From the NCBI GenBank assembly GCA_026988515.1, contig JALSLA010000041.1:1-55129 (forward strand): DNA of 55,129 bases, in the 5' to 3' direction. The stretch's first letter is position 1. Every line of letters starts with the position of its first letter. Both the position numbers and the translations under genes were made by a program. The stretch is from Helicobacteraceae bacterium. GTDB lineage: Bacteria > Campylobacterota > Campylobacteria > Campylobacterales > Sulfurimonadaceae. Below the pieces are notes generated by a model. That model was given only the letters and a program-made list of their open reading frames with translations, did not search any database and was not told the origin of the DNA. Shown piece by piece: positions 35,287-44,170 of this stretch.

Positions 35287-35576
35287 TGTGTTTGTCCATA
35301 CCGAGTAAAGTGATTCAGATAGATAAAGAACGAAATATTGCAACGGTCGACACTATGGGCGTAACCCGTGAAGCCGGACTAGATCTTATGGAAGAAGGTG
35401 ATGTGTGTATCGGTGATTATGTACTGTTGCATATTGGTTTTGTCATGAATAAAATAGATGAAGACGATGCCCTTGAATCGTTAAAAATATATCATGAAAT
35501 TCTTGAGAAACTTGATGAAGAAGAGCGGCGAAATATAGTGCTTGAGGATGATGACTGCCACAATAGAAGTAGGTGA
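35286..35576 (+). CDS. hypC: Hydrogenase assembly chaperone HypC
   Basis: A 96-residue chaperone with the essential N-terminal Cys (MCLSIPSKVIQID) and the usual beta-barrel pattern (DYVLLHIGFVMNKIDEDDA). HypC carries the iron centre with HypD and hands it to the large-subunit precursor. The C-terminal tail is acidic (DEEERRNIVLEDDD), slightly longer than in E. coli HypC. It is coupled to hypB by a one-base overlap and precedes hypD by 3 bases. No second HypC/HupF paralogue was found in the window, so one copy may serve both hydrogenases. Confidence 0.96.
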   Translation: MCLSIPSKVIQIDKERNIATVDTMGVTREAGLDLMEEGDVCIGDYVLLHIGFVMNKIDEDDALESLKIYHEILEKLDEEERRNIVLEDDDCHNRSR

Positions 35577-35579
35577 ATA

Positions 35580-36725
35580 ATGCAGCTCTGTTTAAAAGAT
35601 CTTTATGACGGTTTTCGTAACCCTGAAGTTATTCGTGGATTTTCCAAGCTAATTCATCAAGAAGCTCAAAAACTTGATCGAACTGTTAGCATCATGGAAG
35701 TATGTGGTGGACATACGCACTCTATTATGAAATATGGACTGTCACAACTGCTGCCTGAATCGATTCGATTTATTCACGGTCCGGGATGTCCGGTCTGTAT
35801 AATGCCTAAAGAGCGTATTGACCATGCTTTTGTTTTAAGTATGCAAGAAGAGGTTATTTTAGTGACACTGGGTGATATGATTAAAGTACCCGGAAGTCGA
35901 GGAAGCCTTCAAGATGCACGTGCTAAGGGAGCTGATATACGTTTTGTCTACTCTCCTCTAGATACGTTGACAATAGCTCGTGAAAACCCGACCAAAAAAG
36001 TGATATTTTTTGCCATTGGTTTTGAAACGACAACTCCTATGACGGCAGCATTGATCGAACTAGTTCTTAAGCAGCGTATTAAGAATATTTATTTTCACAT
36101 TAATCATGTTACCGTTCCTGAAGTCATGGTAGAACTTATTGACAGTCGTGATGAGCATGTAGATAGTTATAATAACCAAATTGACGCTTTTTTAGGTCCT
36201 TCTCATGTGAGTGTGATTACCGGCTCTAAAATTTATGAGCCATTTCCAAAAAAGTATGCACGTCCCGTTGTCGTTGCTGGATTCGAACCGGTAGATATTA
36301 TGGAGGCACTATTGATGTTAGTACGTCAATTTACTGAAGGTCGGTGTGAGCTTGAAGTTGAGTATAAACGTCTGGTTTCACGAGAAGGAAACCTTAAAGC
36401 CCAAGCTGCCATAGAGAACTGTTTTGAAAAACGGCCATTATTTAAGTGGAGAGGGTTAGGGAATGTTCCCCAAAGCAGCTATTGTCTTAAAGAAAAGTTC
36501 AGTGATTTGGATGCAGAAAAAATTTATGAAGATATTTTGCCTAAAGAAGAGATAGAAGATCATAAGCTCTGTATTTGTGGTGATATACTCCGAGGTATAG
36601 CAACGCCGCATGAGTGTACAATTTTTGGTACGGCTTGCAAACCGAGTTCACCATTGGGTTCTTGTATGGTCAGTAGTGAAGGGGCATGCGCAGCATATTA
36701 TAAATACGGAAAGACGGTATTATGA
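35580..36725 (+). CDS. hypD: Hydrogenase iron-cofactor assembly protein HypD
   Basis: A 381-residue protein with the HypD signature residues: EVCGGHTHSIMKYGL, the redox/iron site HGPGCPVCIMPKERID, GFETTTPMTAA, and C-terminal [4Fe-4S] ligands around CICGDILRGIATPHECTIFG and CKPSSPLGSCMVSSEGACAA. HypD is the scaffold on which the Fe(CN)2CO unit is built together with HypC and HypE. Length and motifs are normal. The stop overlaps the hypE start by 4 bases. Confidence 0.97.
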   Translation: MQLCLKDLYDGFRNPEVIRGFSKLIHQEAQKLDRTVSIMEVCGGHTHSIMKYGLSQLLPESIRFIHGPGCPVCIMPKERIDHAFVLSMQEEVILVTLGDMIKVPGSRGSLQDARAKGADIRFVYSPLDTLTIARENPTKKVIFFAIGFETTTPMTAALIELVLKQRIKNIYFHINHVTVPEVMVELIDSRDEHVDSYNNQIDAFLGPSHVSVITGSKIYEPFPKKYARPVVVAGFEPVDIMEALLMLVRQFTEGRCELEVEYKRLVSREGNLKAQAAIENCFEKRPLFKWRGLGNVPQSSYCLKEKFSDLDAEKIYEDILPKEEIEDHKLCICGDILRGIATPHECTIFGTACKPSSPLGSCMVSSEGACAAYYKYGKTVL

Positions 36726-37717
36726 AAACAGTTACATTGGCTATGGGAAATGGTGGTGAAGAGAATCAAGCGCTTATCTCCAAGATATTTTATAAAGCTT
36801 TTCAGAACGATATTTTAAATAAAAAGGAAGATGCCGCTGTGATAGAGCAGGGAAACTTAGCGTTCTCTACCGATTCATTTACCGTTTCACCGCTTTTTTT
36901 CCCAGGCGGAGACATTGGAAAACTCTCTATTTGCGGTACGTGTAATGATCTGGCAATGATGGGAGCTTTACCAAAATATTTAACCTGTTCGGTAATTATT
37001 GAAGAGGGCTTTAGTATGCGAGAACTTGAAAAAATTGTTCGATCCATGAAGAAAGAACTTGAGTGTAACCATGCAATGGTCGTCAGTGGCGATACCAAGG
37101 TGGTCCCTCGGGGAAGTGTTGATAAGATTTTTATTAATACAACGGGAATTGGAGAAATTCGGTACCGAGGTATTAGCTCAAATGCTATTACGACAAATGA
37201 TGTAATTTTGGTAAGTCGTGATGTGGGATGTCACGGTGCCGCAATTTTTGCTGCACGTGAAGGTATTGATCTTGCATCCAATTTACAGAGTGACTGCGCT
37301 TCATTAAGCGATCAGGTTCAGGCGCTCATTCAACACGGCGTTAAGATTACCGCGCTTAGAGATGCGACACGCGGTGGTGTGAGTGCTGTGTTGAACGAGT
37401 GGGCAGTACAATCAAATATCTGCATTGAGATTCAAGAAGAAAATATTCCCGTTACTTGTGAGGTTCAGGGTATTTGTGAAATGCTTGGTTTTGAAGCCCT
37501 TGATCTTGCTAATGAAGGTACTTTTGTTATGGCCGTAGATATGCAAGATGAAGAGCAGGCTTTAGAAGTACTGCACTCTTTTTCCAATTCGGCTAATGCC
37601 GTGCGTATAGGAAGTGTAAGTGATGTATATCGGGGTAAAGTCGTGTTGCATAGTAGTTACGGAACCAAGCGGTTTTTGGAGCTTCCAAGCGGTGAGTTGC
37701 TTCCTAGAATCTGTTAG
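36722..37717 (+). CDS. hypE: Carbamoyl dehydratase HypE
   Basis: A 331-residue PurM-like ATPase. Recognisable parts are FSTDSFTVSPLFFPGGDIG, the ATP loop VVSGDTKVVPRG, and RDATRGGVSAVLNEWA. The chain ends in PRIC, the conserved C-terminal Cys that is carbamoylated by HypF and dehydrated to thiocyanate before CN transfer. Complete and of normal length. It is coupled to hypD by a 4-base overlap and followed 17 bases later by hypX. Confidence 0.97.
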   Translation: MKTVTLAMGNGGEENQALISKIFYKAFQNDILNKKEDAAVIEQGNLAFSTDSFTVSPLFFPGGDIGKLSICGTCNDLAMMGALPKYLTCSVIIEEGFSMRELEKIVRSMKKELECNHAMVVSGDTKVVPRGSVDKIFINTTGIGEIRYRGISSNAITTNDVILVSRDVGCHGAAIFAAREGIDLASNLQSDCASLSDQVQALIQHGVKITALRDATRGGVSAVLNEWAVQSNICIEIQEENIPVTCEVQGICEMLGFEALDLANEGTFVMAVDMQDEEQALEVLHSFSNSANAVRIGSVSDVYRGKVVLHSSYGTKRFLELPSGELLPRIC

Positions 37718-37734
37718 TAATTTTAGGGACTTCG

Positions 37735-39375
37735 ATGCGAATTGCTGTATTATCCAGTGCATTTAATGCGCTAACACAGGCTTTTTTTGTGACACTTAAA
37801 GATAAAGGGCATCAGGTCTGTACTGTTTTTGCTATTAGTGACGAACAGATACTTCAAGAGCTTGAAGGTTTTTGTGCAGAGATGGTGATTGCTCCGTATT
37901 TAAAATATTATCTCTCAAAGAATATTTATGAAAAATATCCCGTCTATATTGTACATCCGGGTCCAAGAGGAGATCGTGGTCCGAATGCGCTGGAGTATGC
38001 ACTACTACAACGAACGCGACAATGGGGTGTTGTTATTTTAAAAGCGGATGCAGTGTATGACGGCGGTAATATTTATGCCGAACACTCTTTTAAGGTACGT
38101 CAAACCTCTAAGGCATCACTCTATCGTCATGAGGTGGTTACAGCTTCATTAAAGGCTTTAGATATGCTATTAACCAACCACAACGACAATAGGCATACGG
38201 CACAGATTTTGAATCCGTTGCATCCAAAATTTACTCAAAAAATGCGTGCTATTGACTGGTCGAAAGATACAACACAGACAATTGTTGATGCAGTAAACCT
38301 TTCAGACAGTTTTCCTGGTGTTCTTGAGAGTATTTTAGGAGTGAGATGTTATCTCTTTGGTGTTTGGAAAGAAGAGAAGTTACGTGGCGGTGTGAAAGAA
38401 ATTTTGGCAAAACGTAACGGGGCTATTTGTATGGGAACGGTTGACGGTGCAGTTTGGATTAGCCATCTGAAAGAACCAAATCGCTTTAAGCTACCGGCAA
38501 CATATGTGCTTAAAGAGCGTCTGCAAGGAGTAAAAGAGGATCGTATACCGCTTATTTTTGATCAAAGTTACGCGACATTTTACGAGATTTTTGTAGAACA
38601 GCGTGATCGGATTGCCTACTTACATTTTAATTTTCACAACGGTGCAATGAGTTCAGAACAGTGCATACGTTTAAAATATGCAGTTGAATATTTAAAAAAG
38701 GAGTGCGATATTTTGGTTTTAATGGGTGGGTTGGATTTTTTCTCTAATGGTATTCACCTTAATATTTTAGAAGACAGTCACAAGCAGGGAGAAGACGGTT
38801 GGAGTAATATCAATGCCATGAATGATTTGATTGCCTCAATTATTGATGCTGACGAGGTGGTTACTGTTGCATCACTTCACCGAAATGCCGGTGCAGGTGG
38901 TCTGTTTTTGGCTTTAGCATGCGATATTATTGTCGCGCAAGAAGGTGTAGTACTTAACCCTCACTATAAAACATTAGGACTAAGCGGTAGCGAGTATCAT
39001 ACCTATACTTTACCAAAACGAGTCGGAAAAAATCTTGCTGAGCAAATCCTTGAAAATGCATTACCGATATCAACAGTCTATGCCAAAAAGATTGGTATGA
39101 TCGACAAATTGTTCGTCCAAGAGGCATATGAGCATCAGTTATATGTATTTTTAAATACATTGGATTACGAAGAGATTGTATGGAAAAAACAAGCGTATCT
39201 TGAAGAGCACCGTGAATATATTGAGAGATTCAAAGAGCAAGAATTGAAATTGATGTATTTAGAGTTTTGGGATAAAAAGAGTGCATTTCATGAGCTTCGA
39301 AGTGCTTTTGTCAATAAAGTCTGCCCGATACAAACGCCACAACGATTACGTTGTAAGGAGAAAAAACATGCATGA
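37735..39375 (+). CDS. hypX: HypX, O2-dependent CO-ligand synthesis protein
   Basis: A 546-residue two-domain protein. The N-terminal formyl-THF hydrolase-like half has VHPGPRGDRGPNALEYALL. The C-terminal half is enoyl-CoA hydratase/isomerase-like, with GLDFFSNGIHLNILEDS, SLHRNAGAGGLFLALACDII and NPHYKTLGLSGSEYHTYTL. HypX makes formyl-CoA from formyl-tetrahydrofolate and decarbonylates it to give the CO ligand of the NiFe site under aerobic conditions. Its place in the hyp operon implies maturation in the presence of some oxygen. It overlaps hypA by 8 bases. Confidence 0.92.
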   Translation: MRIAVLSSAFNALTQAFFVTLKDKGHQVCTVFAISDEQILQELEGFCAEMVIAPYLKYYLSKNIYEKYPVYIVHPGPRGDRGPNALEYALLQRTRQWGVVILKADAVYDGGNIYAEHSFKVRQTSKASLYRHEVVTASLKALDMLLTNHNDNRHTAQILNPLHPKFTQKMRAIDWSKDTTQTIVDAVNLSDSFPGVLESILGVRCYLFGVWKEEKLRGGVKEILAKRNGAICMGTVDGAVWISHLKEPNRFKLPATYVLKERLQGVKEDRIPLIFDQSYATFYEIFVEQRDRIAYLHFNFHNGAMSSEQCIRLKYAVEYLKKECDILVLMGGLDFFSNGIHLNILEDSHKQGEDGWSNINAMNDLIASIIDADEVVTVASLHRNAGAGGLFLALACDIIVAQEGVVLNPHYKTLGLSGSEYHTYTLPKRVGKNLAEQILENALPISTVYAKKIGMIDKLFVQEAYEHQLYVFLNTLDYEEIVWKKQAYLEEHREYIERFKEQELKLMYLEFWDKKSAFHELRSAFVNKVCPIQTPQRLRCKEKKHA

Positions 39376-39709
39376 ATACAGTGTCGTACAAGCACTTATG
39401 CAGCAGTGTGAAGAGCATGCTGATGCCAATACAGCTACAAAAATTCATAAAGTTGTTGTGAAAATCGGTGTGATGAGTGGCATAGAACCGCACCTTTTAG
39501 AGGTGGCATTCAATACATTCAAGCGCAACACTATCTGCCATGATGCCGAATTTATTATGCAACTTCAACCACTGGTTATTCAATGCAATCATTGTCATAA
39601 GAGCAGCGAGTTAAAAGCCATTCACTACTGTTGTCAGCAGTGTAGTTCCACGAATGTTACGGTAACTGATGGTGAAGAAATGTATTTGATGAGCTTAGAG
39701 ATGGAATAA
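39368..39709 (+). CDS. hypA: Hydrogenase nickel chaperone HypA
   Basis: A 113-residue nickel chaperone. The true start is ATG 39368, giving MHEYSVVQALM with the obligatory Met-His-Glu nickel site; an upstream in-frame start would bury it. The zinc site is IQCNHCHKSSELKAIHYC-type: C-x2-C followed by CQQC. It works with HypB to insert nickel. It overlaps hypX by 8 bases and is followed by an 11-base gap and a strong AAGGAGG site for the next gene. Confidence 0.96.
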   Translation: MHEYSVVQALMQQCEEHADANTATKIHKVVVKIGVMSGIEPHLLEVAFNTFKRNTICHDAEFIMQLQPLVIQCNHCHKSSELKAIHYCCQQCSSTNVTVTDGEEMYLMSLEME

Positions 39710-39720
39710 GGAGGTATATA

Positions 39721-40467
39721 ATGCAAGAGTACTGGGAACGCTATATGAAGCCTATTGAAGGGCATCCGGCTATTGTATCATTTAATGCGGGGGTTGCAGA
39801 CAATGTACCCGATACAACACTGATGTATGTCGGTTTTGTTAAGGTGCTGTTGCAACAACCAAAAGAGAATGGACTGATTACTGATGAAGAGAGTGATGAT
39901 ATTGCTGCTGTTGAAGACCGTTTGGAGATGGAATCGTTGCGTTATCGTAGCGGCAAATATATAGGGCGCATTATTACACAAGGAACAGTGCATTTTATCT
40001 ATTATTTAAAATTAAATTTTGAGTGGAGTGATACGGTTGCAGCAGCAATGAATAAATTTTTGCAGTATGATTATGAATGCGGTTCACGAGACGATGCAAG
40101 TTGGGAAGTTTACAGCAACTTGCTGTTTCCTACAACAAAAGAGTGGCAAATTATTGTCAATCATCATGCGTGTAAACGACTAGAAGAACAGGGTGACAAT
40201 TTACATGTAAAACGTGCTATCGAACATACTATGTATTTTCAAACGATGGAAGAGCGAACAGAGTGCTCTCAATGTATTGAAGCAGAGGGGTTTACGATAC
40301 AACAGAAAGCGCACGATACCGACAACGATTACTATACATTGCGTTTTTATAGAATGGATGCTCCTTATTATTACGATATTGATGCAATAACGATACAGCT
40401 GATAGATTTAGGGGAGAAATTTAGAGGAGAATATGATGGTTGGGAGAGTAGTTTGGTAAAAAAATAA
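39721..40467 (+). CDS. DUF695/RraB-like two-part protein at the end of the hyp operon
   Basis: A 248-residue cytosolic protein. The first about 140 residues (EYWERYMKPIEGHPAIVSFN onward) resemble DUF695. The last about 110, from MEERTECSQCIEAEGFTIQQ to LIDLGEKFRGEYDGWES, resemble the RraB/DUF1260 fold, named for RNase E inhibition in E. coli. It is not an established hydrogenase gene, but the perfect AAGGAGG and 11-base spacing tie it to hypA. Function here is unknown. It holds an exact TTTACATGTAAA. Confidence 0.7.
   Translation: MQEYWERYMKPIEGHPAIVSFNAGVADNVPDTTLMYVGFVKVLLQQPKENGLITDEESDDIAAVEDRLEMESLRYRSGKYIGRIITQGTVHFIYYLKLNFEWSDTVAAAMNKFLQYDYECGSRDDASWEVYSNLLFPTTKEWQIIVNHHACKRLEEQGDNLHVKRAIEHTMYFQTMEERTECSQCIEAEGFTIQQKAHDTDNDYYTLRFYRMDAPYYYDIDAITIQLIDLGEKFRGEYDGWESSLVKK
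40200..40211. repeat. Iterated palindrome TTTACATGTAAA, copy 5
   Basis: Exact copy inside the DUF695/RraB-like gene, read as Leu-His-Val. Confidence 0.8.
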
Positions 40468-40581
40468 TATGCATAACTAAATATGAGAAAATAACGTGAA
40501 AATTCATCTATAAAAGTGTGATTCTATGGAAATAATGTTACAATCTATAATATTAAACTGATAATTTTTTGAGGCTTATTA

Positions 40582-42876
40582 ATGATATTGTTGCGATTAG
40601 TGATACTTTTTTACATGGTGGTGAGCAGTGTAAATGCTTCGTATAATTACAAAAAAATTATTGTAGCGTCTTTCCCGACGCAAGAGCATGCCGATCGTGC
40701 ACTTGAAGAGATTGAGAATGCACTGTATGATAATGAGAACATTTTAATACTTCAAAGCGATCACCGTTTTGATGTTGTGAGTCGGGCATCGGGAAAATAT
40801 TTCATTGTCACGATAGAGCCGTTTGTGGACAGAAACGTATTGCAAGAGGTGCTTGATGAGGTACGCAAGATTAAAAAAGATGCTTTTGTCAACCGTTTTG
40901 TTAGTGATGTCGATCTCTTTGCCGTGCACGAGAGTATTCCCAAAGAACCTCTTCAAGAGCCGGTGACGTCAGAGCCCGAACCGGTTAAAGCTCCAAAAGT
41001 TACGGAAAACTATGTCAACATAATGAACGAGACCAAAATCATTGATGAAGAGCAGCGGTTGTTAAAAGAGGCTGTTATTGAAGAGAAAAAAGTACCCGAA
41101 CAGCCGGTCGTGTCGGTACCTCCGGTTGTCGCACCTTCAATGGCTGCGCCATCAACGGTTACAGATGAAGCACAAAGAGTTTGGAGCAAGGTGCTTGGAG
41201 TGTATGAACGTTTTGAAAATAACAAGGCTGTGTTACCGCTGTTGTCAGGCATAGTGCTGTTGGTATTGGTACTCTTTGTTTACATGTATTTTTATTTTAA
41301 AGGTCGGTTACGTTCCCAAGAACAAGCGTACAAACAATTACAGCAGCTGATGCAGCAAAAAGATGAGGCATTTGCAAAAAACATTCATGAGCTTCGTACA
41401 CCGATCCACGGAATTATCGGGATGACCCATCTGTTAAAAGAGAGTGATATTGCCGAGCTTTATATGGATCCGATCAATAAAATTTCCAAATCTTCCGATC
41501 GCATGCTCCAGCTCATTAACGATTTTTTAGATTTTTCCAAACTCGAAGCCAAAAAAATAGAGATTGAACAGATTGAATTTGATCTTAATGATGTACTGGA
41601 GAGTCTTTCGGACAATATCGGTATTGAAGCCAACAAGAAAGGACTGGATTTTCTGTATCGGGTTGACAATACGCTTCCTAAGAAATATATTGGCGATCCC
41701 TTGCGAATATCACAGATTTTACTCAACCTTATCTCCAACGCTATTAAGTTCACTTCAGAAGGCGGTATTTACCTAAAAATAAGTGAGCGTGAACGTAACG
41801 GAACTTTTATTATGTTGGAGTTTGAGGTTGAAGACAGCGGTATTGGACTCTCGCAAGATCAGATTGAGAGCGCATTTGCACTGTTTTCCCAAACCGAGAG
41901 CTCTACGTCTCGCATGTACGGCGGTACAGGGCTGGGGCTTGCTATTTCTAAAGAGCTTGTTGAATTGATGGGAGGCACGATTGAGTGTCGTAAAGCCCAT
42001 CAAGGTAACGGTGCATGCTTTGTCTTTACGATTAAACTGCAAATTTTTGATCCACATGAACAGCGTACCTACAGATTGCCGTCTAAATCAATGATGTTTA
42101 AACGTGTTGTTATTATTGATGAAAATGCGCAGAGTACGGAGTTTTTAACGCAAAAACTTGAATATTTTCATTACAATGTCGTGACATTAGCATCACTCTC
42201 CGAGGTTATGACCAAAGAGAGCAACTTCGATCTGTTCTTTTTAGATGAAAACCATTTTTCCGAGCATTCAGTCGGTTATCTTCACAGCATCAAGGCATCT
42301 TATTCGGCCAAAATTGTTTTAGTCGAAACCCTGTACAATAAAATGAAAAATGGAAAAATCTCTTTCTCTTTTGACTATAAATTGATCAAACCGTTTTCAC
42401 AACAGCGCATTGTCGATATGGTTGTTGAACTCTTTAGTAGCACGGTGGTGACGCCTCAGCCAAGTAAAGTTCAAGTAACGCTTAAAGAGCAGGTTCGACA
42501 GTTGCCTCCCTCAACTATTATGCTTGCCGAAGACAATGAGATTAATCAAAAAGTTATTTTGGGACTTTTAAAAAAGACCCCCATTGAAGTTGTTGTTGCC
42601 AATAACGGTGAAGAAGCCGTAGCCAAAGCGCAAGCGCACCATAACATTGCATTGATCTTTATGGATTTGAGTATGCCGGTGATGGACGGCTATACGGCAA
42701 CGCGTGAGATTAAGCAAATTTCCCGCTATGAGAAGGTGCCTATTGTAGCGCTCTCTGCAAATGTCATGAGTGAAGAGCTTGAGAAAATTTTGCGTGTCGG
42801 TATGGAAGAGTATCTGCCAAAACCGTTTGACATGGATGCTTTCTATAAACTTCTGTTACGATATTTGGCGGCATAG
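40582..42876 (+). CDS. Hybrid sensor histidine kinase with exported N-terminal domain
   Basis: A 764-residue protein. A signal-like helix leads into a periplasmic domain (about residues 20-110) whose pattern KKIIVASFPTQEHADRALEE recalls a SPOR-type fold, then a Pro/Glu-rich linker and a membrane helix (about 218-238). The cytosolic part has HisKA with NIHELRTPIHGIIGMTHLL, HATPase (NLISNAIKFTSEGG; GTGLGLAISKELVELMGG), a degenerate receiver (VVIIDENAQS) and an intact C-terminal receiver (LAEDNEINQK, FMDLSMPVMDGYTA). No cognate regulator gene is adjacent. If SPOR-like, the sensor may read peptidoglycan state. Confidence 0.85.
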   Translation: MILLRLVILFYMVVSSVNASYNYKKIIVASFPTQEHADRALEEIENALYDNENILILQSDHRFDVVSRASGKYFIVTIEPFVDRNVLQEVLDEVRKIKKDAFVNRFVSDVDLFAVHESIPKEPLQEPVTSEPEPVKAPKVTENYVNIMNETKIIDEEQRLLKEAVIEEKKVPEQPVVSVPPVVAPSMAAPSTVTDEAQRVWSKVLGVYERFENNKAVLPLLSGIVLLVLVLFVYMYFYFKGRLRSQEQAYKQLQQLMQQKDEAFAKNIHELRTPIHGIIGMTHLLKESDIAELYMDPINKISKSSDRMLQLINDFLDFSKLEAKKIEIEQIEFDLNDVLESLSDNIGIEANKKGLDFLYRVDNTLPKKYIGDPLRISQILLNLISNAIKFTSEGGIYLKISERERNGTFIMLEFEVEDSGIGLSQDQIESAFALFSQTESSTSRMYGGTGLGLAISKELVELMGGTIECRKAHQGNGACFVFTIKLQIFDPHEQRTYRLPSKSMMFKRVVIIDENAQSTEFLTQKLEYFHYNVVTLASLSEVMTKESNFDLFFLDENHFSEHSVGYLHSIKASYSAKIVLVETLYNKMKNGKISFSFDYKLIKPFSQQRIVDMVVELFSSTVVTPQPSKVQVTLKEQVRQLPPSTIMLAEDNEINQKVILGLLKKTPIEVVVANNGEEAVAKAQAHHNIALIFMDLSMPVMDGYTATREIKQISRYEKVPIVALSANVMSEELEKILRVGMEEYLPKPFDMDAFYKLLLRYLAA

Positions 42877-42938
42877 AGGTTTGGAACAATTTTTGCGCCA
42901 TTACATTTCTGTAAGTATTTTTTACCTAAAATTAGTGT

Positions 42939-43187
42939 ATGAGAATCGATAAATTTTTAAATGCAGTCAATATTACCAAGCGGCGTACTGTCGCACAAGA
43001 TATGATTGCATCACATGTGGTACTGTTAAACGGAAATGTGGTTAAAGCAAGTAAAAATGTAGAGGTGGGTGATACCGTAAAAATTCTTTACCTGAAAGGT
43101 GAAAAAGTATATGAAGTTCTTCAAATTCCGACCACCAAGTCGACGCCTAAAAGTAAACAGCATGAATATATCAAGGAGCTTTCATGA
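42939..43187 (+). CDS. Small S4-domain RNA-binding protein (RqcP/Hsp15-like)
   Basis: An 82-residue protein that is almost entirely an S4 domain: MRIDKFLNAVNITKRRTVAQ, then the RNA-contact loop VLLNGNVVKASKNVEVGD. Relatives are Hsp15/HslR and RqcP, which bind stalled 50S-peptidyl-tRNA complexes. The basic C-terminal tail (TKSTPKSKQHEY) fits ribosome binding. The start is ATG 42939 and the stop overlaps trpD by 4 bases, so it opens the trpD-tsaE-lptB-rpoN run. Confidence 0.85.
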   Translation: MRIDKFLNAVNITKRRTVAQDMIASHVVLLNGNVVKASKNVEVGDTVKILYLKGEKVYEVLQIPTTKSTPKSKQHEYIKELS

Positions 43188-44170
43188 CATATAATGAGGC
43201 ATATACACAGTTTGAAGCGTTGTTCAATCATGAGATGACGGATGCTCAGATGCGGGATTTTTTACTGACAATGCGGCTGGATGAAAGCACTACCGTAGAG
43301 TCTATTGCTGCTGCTGCAAATGTGATGTATGCTCATGCCATAAAAATACATGTAGATGCTTCGTTACGTTCACGGCTCGTAGATGTTGTCGGTACCGGCG
43401 GCGATAAAAGCGGCAGTTTTAATATTTCAACCGCTACTTCAATTGTGTTGGCAAGTTGCGGTGCTTATGTTGCAAAGCACGGAAATCGCTCCATTACCTC
43501 AAAATCAGGCAGTGCCGACGTATTGGAAGCAATGGGGGTGAAACTCGACCTTAACGTTGATCAGACGGCAACCCTCTTGCATGAGTGCGGTTTCTGTTTT
43601 ATGTTTGCACAACATCATCATCCTGCCATGAAGTTTATTATGCCCATACGAAAATCGATTCAGGATAAAACGGTCTTTAATGTTTTAGGTCCTTTGACCA
43701 ACCCTGCCGGTGTGCAAAAGTTTCTTTTAGGTGTTTTTGAAAAGAGCTTTGTCACAAAGATTGCCAAAGTGCTCCAGCAAAACAATGCCGTTTCGGCTAT
43801 GGTTGTCAGCGCAGCTGAGGGCATGGACGAAATTAGTATTAGCGGCATTACCTATGCGGCTTTGTTGCAAAACGGACGTATTCAAGAGTTTGAGATTGAT
43901 CCGGAGCGTTACGGTGTGAAACGGGTTCCCTTTGAAGCGATTCTTGGTGGCAATGCCAAAGAGAATGCGGCCATTTTATACAATATTTTTAGTAACCAGG
44001 CGACCGATGCGCAGCGTGATATTGTTGCGATTAATGCGGCGGCGGCTTTACTGGCCGAAGGCAGCGCACGAGACATGCAAGATGGGGTTTCCATGGCATA
44101 TGAAGCACTTCAAAGCGGTAAAGCGCGGGCAAAACTTCAAGAGATTATTACGGTATCGCAACAGCTGTGA
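43184..44170 (+). CDS. trpD: Anthranilate phosphoribosyltransferase
   Basis: A 328-residue TrpD. The PRPP-binding glycine loop is DVVGTGGDKSGSFNISTATS, followed by KHGNRSITSKSGSADVLEAMG and the FMFAQHHHPAMKFIMPIRK stretch, all typical. It transfers phosphoribose to anthranilate in tryptophan synthesis. Other trp genes are absent here; a detached trpD next to tsaE is consistent with the scattered trp genes of some Campylobacterota. It overlaps the S4 gene and tsaE by 4 bases each. Confidence 0.95.
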   Translation: MTYNEAYTQFEALFNHEMTDAQMRDFLLTMRLDESTTVESIAAAANVMYAHAIKIHVDASLRSRLVDVVGTGGDKSGSFNISTATSIVLASCGAYVAKHGNRSITSKSGSADVLEAMGVKLDLNVDQTATLLHECGFCFMFAQHHHPAMKFIMPIRKSIQDKTVFNVLGPLTNPAGVQKFLLGVFEKSFVTKIAKVLQQNNAVSAMVVSAAEGMDEISISGITYAALLQNGRIQEFEIDPERYGVKRVPFEAILGGNAKENAAILYNIFSNQATDAQRDIVAINAAAALLAEGSARDMQDGVSMAYEALQSGKARAKLQEIITVSQQL

